18,784 nucleotides of DNA from RGIG4097 sp964367645. GTDB lineage: Bacteria > Bacillota > Clostridia > Christensenellales > CAG-917. This document shows, piece by piece, positions 9,201 to 15,107 of the stretch (within the stretch, counting starts at the first letter, position 1; the number at the start of each line of letters is the position of its first letter). Below the pieces are notes generated by a model. It made no database searches. It worked only from the letters and a program-made list of their open reading frames with translations, and was not told where the DNA came from. The DNA is taken from the NCBI GenBank assembly GCA_964367645.1, contig CAYIYN010000024.1:1-18784 (forward strand), read 5' to 3'. The position numbers were made by a program, and so were the translations under genes.

Positions 9201-11314
9201 TTGAGCGTGACTCTTAGCGTGTCCACACTTCCCCAATCACCGTTGGCGGCGATTGTTCTTTCACCGTTTAAAAGCGAAAGGTTGTTTTGAGGAGCAAGAT
9301 AGTCGGCTTTTACGAAATAAGAAATGGAATACGCGCCTGCGTTGCCGCACATATCCATCGTGTAGAACGTGAACAGATAATAGCCGGGGCCGGTGACGTC
9401 TTCGCCGTTTTGCCCGCCAACGCCGTATTTGATTGTGCCGTTGGAATTGAATGTGGGAGATGCCACACCGTTAATAAAATCATAGTCGAAACTTGCAAGG
9501 TTTTTAACCGCAAACGGCACTTTTGACCTTAGTGCGTCTTCGTTCCAAACTGTCGGAGTCAACGCCGAAGCCGCCTGCGGAGTGTCGGCTTTTTGCACGG
9601 AGTAGAACCACATATAAGGCACTGCGCCGTCATCCAAGTCCTCGTTTTGGTTCATAGGAACCGAGAAGGTGCTTGTGGTTGTCCAAACGATACTGTTCCA
9701 ACCGGTGAAGCCTGCCGTATAGACAGCCGCCGTATTATCGGTTGTGTCCATTGTGGGAGTGTCGACGGGTGCAGTCCCGTCAATACCTTTGACGTCAACA
9801 ATGCGGTTTGACGAAGTTGCTCCGCCAAAGTCCGTAACTTGTACGTCAATCTTGCAATTTATTCTTATGTAGATAGTCACCGTGAGGTTTACACGATTTG
9901 TGCGCGAAACTTCAAACTGTCCGCCCTGCACGTCGCCTGCTGTAGTGGTCACGTTAAACGGAGTAAGTCCTATGGTAGTGCCGGCAGATACGTCTAGCGT
10001 CGTAATACCGACTTTGAGCGACTTAAGACCGGATGCGTACCAAATGTCGCAAGAATCGCCCGCAATAGGATTACCCGAGCCGGCATAATCGTAATAATCT
10101 TTGAAAGTGAGGGAAATCCTCTTGAAATAATAATCACTGCCTCCGTAGACAATTCTGTCGCCGCCTTGCGTAGACAGCCTGTTGTCTACGTATGAATAAA
10201 GTTTTGCCGTTGAGCCGGTTGTGCCCTTGGCGTCGCCGGGAACGGAGTCAACCGCGCTGTTGTATGCGGTTTTGACGCTGTTGATTGCAGCACCCAACGT
10301 GCCGCTGGGATCTCCGCCGGGAAAATATGCCCAGCCGGAGCCGGTGTTTGCCGTTGTGGGATTATAAAAGCCGCCCGCACCGCCGTAATTTGCGAAAGAT
10401 ACGCATTGGGGGGACGCACCGTCCATGATAATTTGGCTGCTATTATCAGTCCAGCTGTTTTTAAGGACGATTTTATATTGAACGTTGATATTTTTAAACA
10501 ACAAGGTATGCGAGAAAGTGGAATAAGCTGTGCCTGAGCTCTTGCCGTGATGACTGTGCAGTTTTACGGCGATATAACGGTTTGTCGGCGAGAGTTGAAT
10601 CCAGCCGGATGTAAATGTGCCCCAAGTTGACGGAGTGTTACCGGAATAATAGCCTGTCGCTATTTGCGTATCAGCCCATCCGCTGACGTTTTCACCTGTT
10701 TGCAGACCGCTTACTGCCTGCGCTGTCGCCCAAACCGTAGGCACACCTTCGCTGTTGTTGTGAGTTCCGTAAGTGTTTGCAGTGACGCTTACATTTGCAT
10801 ACACGGTCACAACCGCTGCGTTTACGAGCATTTTCTGCATAAACGATGATGCGAATGGATCAAAATTTAGTGCTGTATACAGCCAGCCTTCACGCGCGTT
10901 GTTGCCAGCTACCGTTGCAGTTATGCTTCCGTAGCCTGCCGAGGTTTCATCGTATGTAATATTGACGCCATCAGGCGCGCCTGTTCCTCTTCCCATTTTT
11001 GCATAGGTGTTGAGATTTGATGCAGAAAATGCAGTGGTGCTGGACGGAAACGTGCCCGTCCACTCGGAAGTGCCGGCAGCAGTGCCGGGAAAGCCGAAAG
11101 AATTCGCAGTTATTTCTGAATCGGATACGATTGCGGCAGCAGTGCCTGCACTGGCTGTTACGTCGCCTGCCAAAGCAATCTTGGCGTTAGCGCCGCTGCC
11201 GTCGAATACGTCCGACGTCAAAGCAAAGGCAAAGGCGACCACAAAGCATAGAGCCAAAATTGAAAGTCGCGCAATAGTCCACAGATTAAGTTTGCCTGTT
11301 TTGTTGTGTCTCAT
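290..11314 (-). CDS. Giant MBG-repeat surface protein, single-pass, with motif-repeat cytoplasmic tail
   Basis: This is one unbroken frame of 3,674 residues. The start is chosen at the ATG at 11314 because AGAGGTGA sits four bases upstream; the longer GTG reading (11386) would begin upstream of the predicted transcript start. Residues about 9-32 form a basic/hydrophobic signal sequence. Residues about 40-1150 look like beta-sandwich and bacterial Ig-like modules, with 'GTAP', 'D-x-AGN' and 'NAPETP' signatures near 500-545, 640-690 and 1010-1040. Residues about 1155-3290 are many divergent MBG/YDG-like modules of the type K-x-YDG ... NVG ... NY. A hydrophobic helix at about 3422-3448 is followed by KKKKK, so the bulk should be extracellular and the last 226 residues cytoplasmic. 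I see no LPxTG sorting signal, so anchoring is by the membrane helix. The role is probably adhesion or a cell-surface fibre; no catalytic motif was recognised. It has its own promoter and terminator. Confidence 0.9.
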   Translation of the reverse strand: MRHNKTGKLNLWTIARLSILALCFVVAFAFALTSDVFDGSGANAKIALAGDVTASAGTAAAIVSDSEITANSFGFPGTAAGTSEWTGTFPSSTTAFSASNLNTYAKMGRGTGAPDGVNITYDETSAGYGSITATVAGNNAREGWLYTALNFDPFASSFMQKMLVNAAVVTVYANVSVTANTYGTHNNSEGVPTVWATAQAVSGLQTGENVSGWADTQIATGYYSGNTPSTWGTFTSGWIQLSPTNRYIAVKLHSHHGKSSGTAYSTFSHTLLFKNINVQYKIVLKNSWTDNSSQIIMDGASPQCVSFANYGGAGGFYNPTTANTGSGWAYFPGGDPSGTLGAAINSVKTAYNSAVDSVPGDAKGTTGSTAKLYSYVDNRLSTQGGDRIVYGGSDYYFKRISLTFKDYYDYAGSGNPIAGDSCDIWYASGLKSLKVGITTLDVSAGTTIGLTPFNVTTTAGDVQGGQFEVSRTNRVNLTVTIYIRINCKIDVQVTDFGGATSSNRIVDVKGIDGTAPVDTPTMDTTDNTAAVYTAGFTGWNSIVWTTTSTFSVPMNQNEDLDDGAVPYMWFYSVQKADTPQAASALTPTVWNEDALRSKVPFAVKNLASFDYDFINGVASPTFNSNGTIKYGVGGQNGEDVTGPGYYLFTFYTMDMCGNAGAYSISYFVKADYLAPQNNLSLLNGERTIAANGDWGSVDTLRVTLNQTAINLSGNTLLFNDYNGDAHSVAVNGTGSFADPYHIISVDGVGMSACNSCTVLNGAYQIIINYSYTAPNGINPASAVWEIIFGSNKHPGTDNYENISYATTFTLIVGTDPEPDRPVDYCDKGDPIYDTDGTTLLHYKWQYLSGKKYYDGVYIRLDRNAPETPQIYDSNVNNEYFVESAMTLSDGVYSVDTYSPGEMRSWLNAWTCASTVSFSESLINEFPADIKVYIAMKNIVYFNGESNDYLTLKNSAAGSSVNNFYIDYQNANRSNTTAFYNFDNVNILTGAELATGSYNSSVNMLAGLGAGLRVFYIWSVDQAGNYSELGVHYVFVDNNTYYVKSEVNNGIFAPSTGSVAVGGSRLSIKRGAFYENSYNLAEGYAPYKLLSSSNGVVSELWTTEDPTSFSQSSQGKVASINGTDFSLYFDKSEDYGSMKSSGGESNDILITFYYRRVIDFAVTNTTVKYAGGATVVPYSVNVEAARAFMQYLFTGNGTTIFNEEEAVNTFPTNVGNYKLSMWIEDENYITARDFSNQELNYTIAKADLIVTAVSSTNEYGSLQTLDYTVSGLVGGDIWSKPWNVSVLILQNATAEEIAAGYNTYPVGLYRIVLGKDGEGVEWDLSSASSLEEGSEFTISNYKVTFVGAYHNVSKQVITVLLAPNQKKTFGAADDNFCFYVETDSLPSSIYSVGMTNEELIANLVGANGVFKNAEYMDIETNRFYMRAASDVSLIRRNAGENVGTYAFTSYADNFDLDENYSVVIDVSTPIYYTIEQRTVVLTPFNGQVLSSNTEGNYEISFGFSAEADSVYGEYLTKGFKLSDSPIGSPTSDDNFVYSIYTIVTDTNNSIVEDTANVRFTTSSTTTQVTVKQVKTSPEKIVVTISAKAGQSFVYGQDFGSNGTVSNVTYNSTDYNIAFSSGTMPENSTIYWTATLCKNGSAAVKNADGYFNVGGYTTQITSAQIWIDGVLSADYIVSVAPYTVNFTPAAVAVTPSAVITSKAYGQLDSVYSVGFNAVGSGNFVSKNFATIISGTFIRGIYAADGTYLRAAGRFDYASNANGEFTENGLIRHYRIGVGATFTSSDPNFYATVNEEALDAVRLTISPASIELSQSDFYGKNKVFDSNTQVKYATGEKHSVVNLSAYLVRSTDIVYVDFDANYNSPEAGSGKMITFNNLSLGGAQAQNYVLYFAGTPITPEDSYVVTTLPDGSPIEITVAPFTLIKSYFSFTKEYDGTTAMTKNNISMSSECRLYGTPFILEPTTINFASPSVIANYATNVTLFFAGITSELVFDEDNSETGISVEYVISPTVGMRVTILNLSGSITKKTISLDDITALNAVSRKYNGTSDISIEYGFDSSVLGAGDTIDDIGLTFVAVIPSANIGDYNVTFTSLSWVANSNYCVDFTVADLNAAYSDASALDVTISKAEVAINVVFNADKQYSGASNTALTKNTDSTPVEDLAGMDVRNVALDGTELNKFYFVDPIDSTVWANEKAYFDYTWDAVNFQYVLNNQPNASVAFNGNDVITHDVRVSDLTLCSPFEDADAVLSNYCLTAYVYDLATESYVEKQIDLQVGDIAPFDLHEVAPLNRKELKPNVNGVKVSDKVYDASVAAPVTLTNKVEIGVASEDANYVDVAFNASFDTKNVGTQKVTIRITGLQNVPDGAGVNRNIARNYVITTVLPCYTNATISPAPLLINASVGSKIYDGKNTVSSGNISISTVGYYLGETDVISVTARYASYNGKDVGVTNAEVGYFEVVSTSNTSINYYLVYASDVNTEGKIASDKLGAITPALDTYYYPLTTRSTYVLTNTQYEQLSGTPEVLGTYKRNRVEYKVIDAATYQPVVEAALGTGIETVDIKSFDKAIGTILPKPVTIAISKLEGSTAFSKSYDGTSVFNGVYGTDYEIGQSTGILPADSDYIVLDSAHVYASYNTSNAGSTYVNFTFGSGSIAPKEGIDPEYANLYQNYACSETPAKIVASIEKLVMTATLNSTSFSYGSKPASFADKVDYTIGTTELSTDGTSIYLEKEDYQALFSARWAEIASLNEAEKAAALNGRLFTKDANNVFTACDIALLDDEEAEVYFKLGGVQNVPSVISTSVTSLTRAGNYGYALSGGNTTNFRFEFAYTAFDGSGNVVARTDGKLISDVRITKAVLKVSTSSGTSAQRYVQYYGGTTPVATINYSGFKNNDGISSVGTVPTVAFRLCTFNIDETMTIGEAVSASSILSSKLAANQKYLAIIDLTGALATNYTFELDTNANGSNAAYLDVVMSSLTGLALNDIVVSYNGLDRTQLVSGSIKGTQTGDVIDIKFYENALHTSLISGAIKNAGIYYAVVTVSRNTIGVEGYDEVCTLQAKLTINKATITISADSQTYTFDGTDYSLDIDDIRVTGAVASELASLKNRFRISVTKDGERLAYTSFADAGTYIIKVEFTYADTDTSLYTKNYNKSSVEITYNIKPAEIIVVVDSNTVRQKYPTYKMDANGEFEFDADGNKKEITYGISYTYSLKDASSGLTLNKSSFRLTYYTKKNTVTKINGAGVYHYEITYDDANFKTVGDASGNYYCGEDTISLIEMGIVYAVLTLPEGTNFASTATLERDEYYASIMASKKESELAYWNAVDSYMPGIADSYHSTRLLAIAQVKLMQSGEQVLLPVGTTVSMQVMVPSNIKSMTGVEVYYVNEVGGLSRISSYTYDATTRLLSYEAPYVSSLVFVQVDEINMLFGLPYWLIGVIGGVAAIAIAGIAVGIAFGVKKKKKTALLATEGDGEGIALNSEADEEDEVMKALPFEEDAQVTAMPNEAASAPAPVAASAPAPAAATAPETTSNATINAESSPVAAATAAPVPENAGTKKPSVVGVKPASEPVPAAAPTAPTPVNQPRPVTNNRPTRPENVGPKKPPVVGAKNPNAAPDAASKLAAASVEPKQPPVKKPPVVGTKPAETPAPAASAETQAPTAPAPQKKKPPVVGAKNPEKPGSTD
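320..676 (-). repeat. Four KKP(P/S)VVGxK motif repeats in the tail of the giant protein
   Basis: The tail carries KKPSVVGVK (residues 3547-3555, bases 650-676), KKPPVVGAK (3592-3600, 515-541), KKPPVVGTK (3625-3633, 416-442) and KKPPVVGAK (3657-3665, 320-346). Spacing between starts is 45, 33 and 32 residues. The linkers are Ala/Pro-rich and low in complexity. Copies one and two share a longer context, PEN-x-G-x-KKP-x-VVG. Conservation of the motif against loose linkers looks like a short linear binding motif rather than simple low-complexity drift. Confidence 0.85.
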
Positions 11315-11387
11315 AAATTCACCTCTGGATTGCATCAGTAACGCGCACGCGCGGGTACTCACGCACTCTCGCAAAATATACAACACT

Positions 11388-11417
11388 ATATTACTACGCT
11401 TAAAGGCGCGCTGTCAA
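11388..11417 (-). promoter_or_regulatory. Promoter of the giant surface-protein gene
   Basis: On the minus strand, a consensus -35 TTGACA (11417-11412) is followed by an 18-base spacer and TAATAT (11393-11388, four of six matches to TATAAT). A TATAGT just downstream is an alternative -10, but its spacing is too long. The spacer starts GCGCGCC. Transcription would start near 11381, leaving a leader of about 67 bases. That leader contains a second GC-rich run (CCCGCGCGTGCGCG, 11341-11354) able to form a short hairpin ahead of the ribosome binding site at 11319-11326. Confidence 0.65.
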
Positions 11418-11553
11418 CACCAATTTTCCTCCATAGCTCCCCGACGAAATGCAAAATTTTGGAAAATCAATTCGAAAATTTTAAAAATGCTAATTCTAAA
11501 CCTGTCAAATTGGAATTTAAACAAATAAATTTCGCTCAAACAAACAAAAGAAA

Positions 11554-11573
11554 GAGCGGAGTTTCCTCCGCTC
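11554..11573 (-). terminator. Intrinsic terminator of the lipoprotein-pckG-acyl-CoA synthetase operon
   Basis: Eight-base stem GAGCGGAG / CTCCGCTC with a four-base loop, beginning nine bases after the synthetase stop codon. On the minus strand it is followed by a T-rich tail, TTTCTTTTGTTTG. It separates this operon from the promoter of the giant gene about 140 bases further on. Confidence 0.85.
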
Positions 11574-11581
11574 ATTCAAAA

Positions 11582-13225
11582 TTATTTTCTAAGTTCTGTT
11601 CTGCGGATTTTTCCGCTTATCGTCTTTGGAAGTTCGGCCACAAAATCTATAATTCTTGGATATTTGTAGGGCGCGGTCAGGTGCTTTACAAACTGCTGTA
11701 TCTCGTTTTTCAACTCCTCCGATGGGGTTACGCCTTTTTTCAAGACTATCGTTGCCTTCACAATCTGACCTCTAACCTCGTCCGGTACGCCTATTACCGC
11801 ACATTCGATAACGGCAGGGTGTTCCATAAGTACGCTTTCGATTTCAAACGGCCCTATGCGATAACCGCTGGATTTTATGATATCGTCGGTTCTTCCGACA
11901 AAGTTGAGATATCCGTCCTCGTCGCTCCAGGCTACGTCGCCGGTGTGGTACAATCCGTCGTGCATAGCGGCATCTGTTTCTTTTTTATTGTTGTAATATT
12001 CGCGGAACAAACCGTATGGTTTACCCTCGCTTATGTCGATACAAATCTCTCCGGCTTCGCCCGTAGTCACGTCTTTTCCGTCGGCATCGACAAGGCGGAG
12101 TTTGTATATGGGCGTGGCTTTGCCCATACTGCCGAGTTTCGGAGTCGTGTTCAAAAGGTTGGCAATGCTAAGCGTTGTTTCCGTCTGTCCAAAGCCCTCC
12201 ATAATGCTCAAACCCGTTGCTTCTTTGAGTTTTTTGAAAACTTCCGGATTGAGCGCTTCGCCTGCCGTTGTTAGATATTCGAGGCTGCTCAAATCGTATT
12301 TTTTCAAGTCCTCGTGTATCATAAAGCGGTAAATTGTAGGTGGCGCACAGAAAGAAGTTATCTTGTATTCTCCAAACATTTTGAGCACCGTATCTTGGTC
12401 AAATTTGTCAAAATCATATGTGAAAACACAAGCTCCACAAAGCCATTGACCATACAGTTTTCCCCAGACTGCTTTTCCCCAACCCGTTTCTGCAATGGTG
12501 AAATGTAGTCCGTCCGATTTGACGTTATGCCACCATTTTGCCGTGACAAAGTGTGCCAAAGAGTATGTATGCTCGTGCGCGGCAATCTTTGGGTGTGCAG
12601 TCGTGCCGGACGTAAAATACATCAACATAAGCTCGTCGCGCAGCGGTGCCGAATCGTCCAAAGGACGCGAATAGATATCGGAAAACGGCTTAACCTCATC
12701 GTTGTAATTGTGCCAGCCCTCGGCACTGCCGTTGGCAACGATTTTTATCTTCACCTGACTGCAATTTTTTATGGCAGCTTCGGCTTCGGACAGCGCGCTC
12801 CCCTTTGCCGTACAGACAATAGCCTTGACGTTTGCGGCGTTAAAGCGGTATTCGATATCCTTTTCTTTCAGCTGGTCGGTTGCGGGAATGACAATAGCGC
12901 CAATCTTGTGCAGAGCTACGATAATTGCCCAAAACTCCCAGTGGCGGCGCAAAATAAGCATCACCTTGTCACCTTTTTGTATTCCTAATGACCTAAAGTA
13001 ATTGGCGGCCCGGTTGGAGGCCTCCATAATTTCTCCAAACGTAAAAATCCTGCATTCTAAGTTGTTGGAAACCCAAACCATCGCCTTTTTATCGGGCGAA
13101 TTTGTGCCGTACCAGTCCACGACGTCAAAGCCAAAATTGTAAGTTTCGGGGACGTGCCACTCAATGCCCGTCAACTGGCCTTTTTCATTCACTTCTTCTG
13201 TTAAAAATTTTTCGTACAGTTCCAT
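11582..13225 (-). CDS. AMP-forming acyl-CoA synthetase, medium-chain (ACSM/MACS-like)
   Basis: This adenylate-forming enzyme activates a carboxylic acid with ATP and CoA to give acyl-CoA, AMP and pyrophosphate in the cytoplasm. With the ATG at 13225 it is 547 residues, a normal length. Family motifs appear in order: the phosphate-binding loop YFTSGTTAHPKI (203-214), GFGQTET (344-350), YHTGD (426-430), the hinge-containing RTDDIIKSSGYRIGPFEIE (445-463), and PKTISGKIRR (533-542) with the catalytic lysine at 539. The overall pattern resembles medium-chain/ACSM-type synthetases more than acetyl-CoA synthetase, but the substrate cannot be read from sequence. The loop has Ala at 210 where Gly is usual. 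The frame is open to a TTG at 13273, 17 bases after pckG, but no ribosome binding site precedes it; the ATG also has only a weak one. It is the last gene of the operon and may be translationally coupled to pckG. Confidence 0.88.
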   Translation of the reverse strand: MELYEKFLTEEVNEKGQLTGIEWHVPETYNFGFDVVDWYGTNSPDKKAMVWVSNNLECRIFTFGEIMEASNRAANYFRSLGIQKGDKVMLILRRHWEFWAIIVALHKIGAIVIPATDQLKEKDIEYRFNAANVKAIVCTAKGSALSEAEAAIKNCSQVKIKIVANGSAEGWHNYNDEVKPFSDIYSRPLDDSAPLRDELMLMYFTSGTTAHPKIAAHEHTYSLAHFVTAKWWHNVKSDGLHFTIAETGWGKAVWGKLYGQWLCGACVFTYDFDKFDQDTVLKMFGEYKITSFCAPPTIYRFMIHEDLKKYDLSSLEYLTTAGEALNPEVFKKLKEATGLSIMEGFGQTETTLSIANLLNTTPKLGSMGKATPIYKLRLVDADGKDVTTGEAGEICIDISEGKPYGLFREYYNNKKETDAAMHDGLYHTGDVAWSDEDGYLNFVGRTDDIIKSSGYRIGPFEIESVLMEHPAVIECAVIGVPDEVRGQIVKATIVLKKGVTPSEELKNEIQQFVKHLTAPYKYPRIIDFVAELPKTISGKIRRTELRK

Positions 13226-13290
13226 CTTTACGTTACCCAAGCCGCTTAAATTACGGTTTTCGGCATCTAACAAGTTTTTTTGATTTCAAA

Positions 13291-15069
13291 TTAGTTTAAT
13301 GCCGCTTTTAGCTTATCGAGTTCCTTGTGCAATTCTTTTGGAAGTTTGTCGCCGAATTTTTTATAAAATTCTTCAATACCATCTGCTTCCGTCTTCCAGT
13401 TTTCTTTGTCAACGGTAAGCAAGCCTTTCAGTGTTTCAAAATCAATATCCAGTCCGTCAATGTTGATATCATCGGCCTTCGGAACAAATCCAATCGGAGT
13501 TTCCACTGCGTCGACAGCGTCTTCACAGCGTCTTAAAATCCAGTCCAACACGCGCAGATTATCTCCAAATCCCGGCCAAATGAATTGACCGTTCTCGTCG
13601 GTGCGGAACCAGTTGACGTTGAATATCTTGGGTTGTTTTGTTATGAGTTTGCCCATCTTTATCCAGTGTGCGAAATAGTCGCCCATATGATATCCGCAGA
13701 AAGGCAGCATAGCCATAGGATCACGTCTTACGACACCGACCGCTCCGCTTGCCGCCGCCGTTGTTTCTGACGCCATAATAGAGCCGACAAACACGCCGTT
13801 GTCCCAGTCTTTGGATTCATACACCAAAGGTGTAGTTTGAGCGCGTCTGCCTCCGAACACGATTGCGCTGATCGGCACGCCGTTTGGTGCTTCAAACTCG
13901 CTTGAAATGCAGGGGCAGTTGATTGCAGGTGCGGTGAAACGAGAGTTGGGATTTGCCGCCTTAACGGGCTTGCCATCTTTGTCAGTAATGCCCGGGTGCC
14001 AAGGATTTCCTATCCAGTCTATAAGTTTTTCGGGAGCCTCTTTCGTTAGGCCTTCCCACCATACGGTGTTATCCTTGGGATTCATTGCCACGTTTGTGAA
14101 AATCGTGTTCTTGCGTGTGCTGGCAAGAGCGTTGAAGTTTGACTTCTCGTTGGTGCCGGGCGCCACGCCGAAGAATCCCGCTTCGGGGTTTATCGCATAC
14201 AGTCCGCCGTCCTTTCCGGGGCGCAGCCAAGCGATATCGTCGCCGACTGTGAATACTTTATAGCCTTTCTTTGAATATGTTTGAGGAGGAATAAGCATTG
14301 CCAGATTGGTTTTTCCACAAGCGGAAGGGAATGCGGCGGCGATATATTTCGTTTCGCCGTTGGGTTTCTCAACGCCCAAAATAAGCATATGCTCCGCCAT
14401 CCAGTTTTCTTTCCAACCTTGATATGAGGCTATACGCAGTGCAAAGCATTTTTTGCCAAGCAGCACGTTGCCGCCGTATCCGCTATTGACAGACCAAATA
14501 GCGTTGTCTTCGGGAAATTGAACAATATATCGTTCATTTTCATCGATATTACACTTAGCGTGAAAGCATTTGACAAAATCGTCATTGTCGCCGAGCTGAT
14601 CAAGCACTTTTTGTCCCGTTCTTGTCATAATAACCATGTTCAGTACAACATAAATGCTGTCTGTGGTTTCAATACCTATTTTTGAAAAAGGACTCCCGAC
14701 TGCACCCATAGAGAACGGTATGACGTACATAGTTCTGCCTATCATGCTGTCTTTGGCTATTCCTTTCAAGACGGCGTACATATCTTCGGGGTCTTTCCAG
14801 TTGTTTGTTGGACCTGCATTTTCGGCTTTTTTGCTGCAAATAAACGTCCTACCCTCGACGCGTGCAACGTCGTTGGGCTTTGTGCGATGATAATAGCAAC
14901 CGGGCAGCAATTCCTGGTTGAGTTTTATCATTTCGCCGGTGGATACGGCTTCCTTTCTTAGTGCTTCCAGTTGCGCTTCACTGCCGTCGATAAGGACGAC
15001 TTTTTCAGGTTTGCATAGTTCTACGCTTTCCGAAACAAATTTTTCCACGCCCTTGTTATCAAATTTCAT
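13291..15069 (-). CDS. pckG: Phosphoenolpyruvate carboxykinase (GTP)
   Basis: This enzyme interconverts oxaloacetate plus GTP with phosphoenolpyruvate, CO2 and GDP, serving gluconeogenesis or, in many anaerobes, anaplerotic CO2 fixation. At 592 residues it has the normal length of the GTP class, not the roughly 530-540 of the ATP class. Class-specific motifs are present: the nucleotide-binding loop FPSACGKTNLAM (247-258) with the reactive cysteine at 251, kinase-2 motif TVGDDIA (274-280), NPEAGFFGVAPGTNEKSN (294-311), FGGRRAQTTPLV (405-416), and the C-terminal WPGFGDNLRVLDWILRR (498-514). GGAGG four bases before the ATG at 15069 fixes the start. It follows the lipoprotein gene by 38 bases with no recognisable promoter between. 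A small GCGG/CCGC hairpin (15083-15095) in that gap has no following T run on the coding strand, so it is not a terminator. Confidence 0.96.
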   Translation of the reverse strand: MKFDNKGVEKFVSESVELCKPEKVVLIDGSEAQLEALRKEAVSTGEMIKLNQELLPGCYYHRTKPNDVARVEGRTFICSKKAENAGPTNNWKDPEDMYAVLKGIAKDSMIGRTMYVIPFSMGAVGSPFSKIGIETTDSIYVVLNMVIMTRTGQKVLDQLGDNDDFVKCFHAKCNIDENERYIVQFPEDNAIWSVNSGYGGNVLLGKKCFALRIASYQGWKENWMAEHMLILGVEKPNGETKYIAAAFPSACGKTNLAMLIPPQTYSKKGYKVFTVGDDIAWLRPGKDGGLYAINPEAGFFGVAPGTNEKSNFNALASTRKNTIFTNVAMNPKDNTVWWEGLTKEAPEKLIDWIGNPWHPGITDKDGKPVKAANPNSRFTAPAINCPCISSEFEAPNGVPISAIVFGGRRAQTTPLVYESKDWDNGVFVGSIMASETTAAASGAVGVVRRDPMAMLPFCGYHMGDYFAHWIKMGKLITKQPKIFNVNWFRTDENGQFIWPGFGDNLRVLDWILRRCEDAVDAVETPIGFVPKADDINIDGLDIDFETLKGLLTVDKENWKTEADGIEEFYKKFGDKLPKELHKELDKLKAALN

Positions 15070-15107
15070 ATTTCCTCCGTTCGCGGTTTAGCCGCAAAAA
15101 AATAATT

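Noticed and set aside
11315..11386. Longer GTG start for the giant protein (24 extra residues)
   Set aside because: It would begin upstream of the predicted transcript start near 11381 and places a charged, Cys-containing stretch before the signal peptide. The ATG at 11314 has AGAGGTGA at good spacing.
11459..12274. 271-residue plus-strand open frame opposite the acyl-CoA synthetase
   Set aside because: It lies antisense to a clear enzyme with all family motifs, starts in an AT-rich spacer without a ribosome binding site, and its translation resembles no family.
13226..13273. TTG start adding 16 residues to the acyl-CoA synthetase
   Set aside because: No ribosome binding site precedes it, and family members begin near the MELYEKF segment. 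Coupled initiation just after pckG keeps it marginally possible.
15083..15095. Hairpin between the lipoprotein gene and pckG as a terminator
   Set aside because: The stem is only four to five base pairs and is followed by GAACGGAGG rather than a T run on the coding strand.
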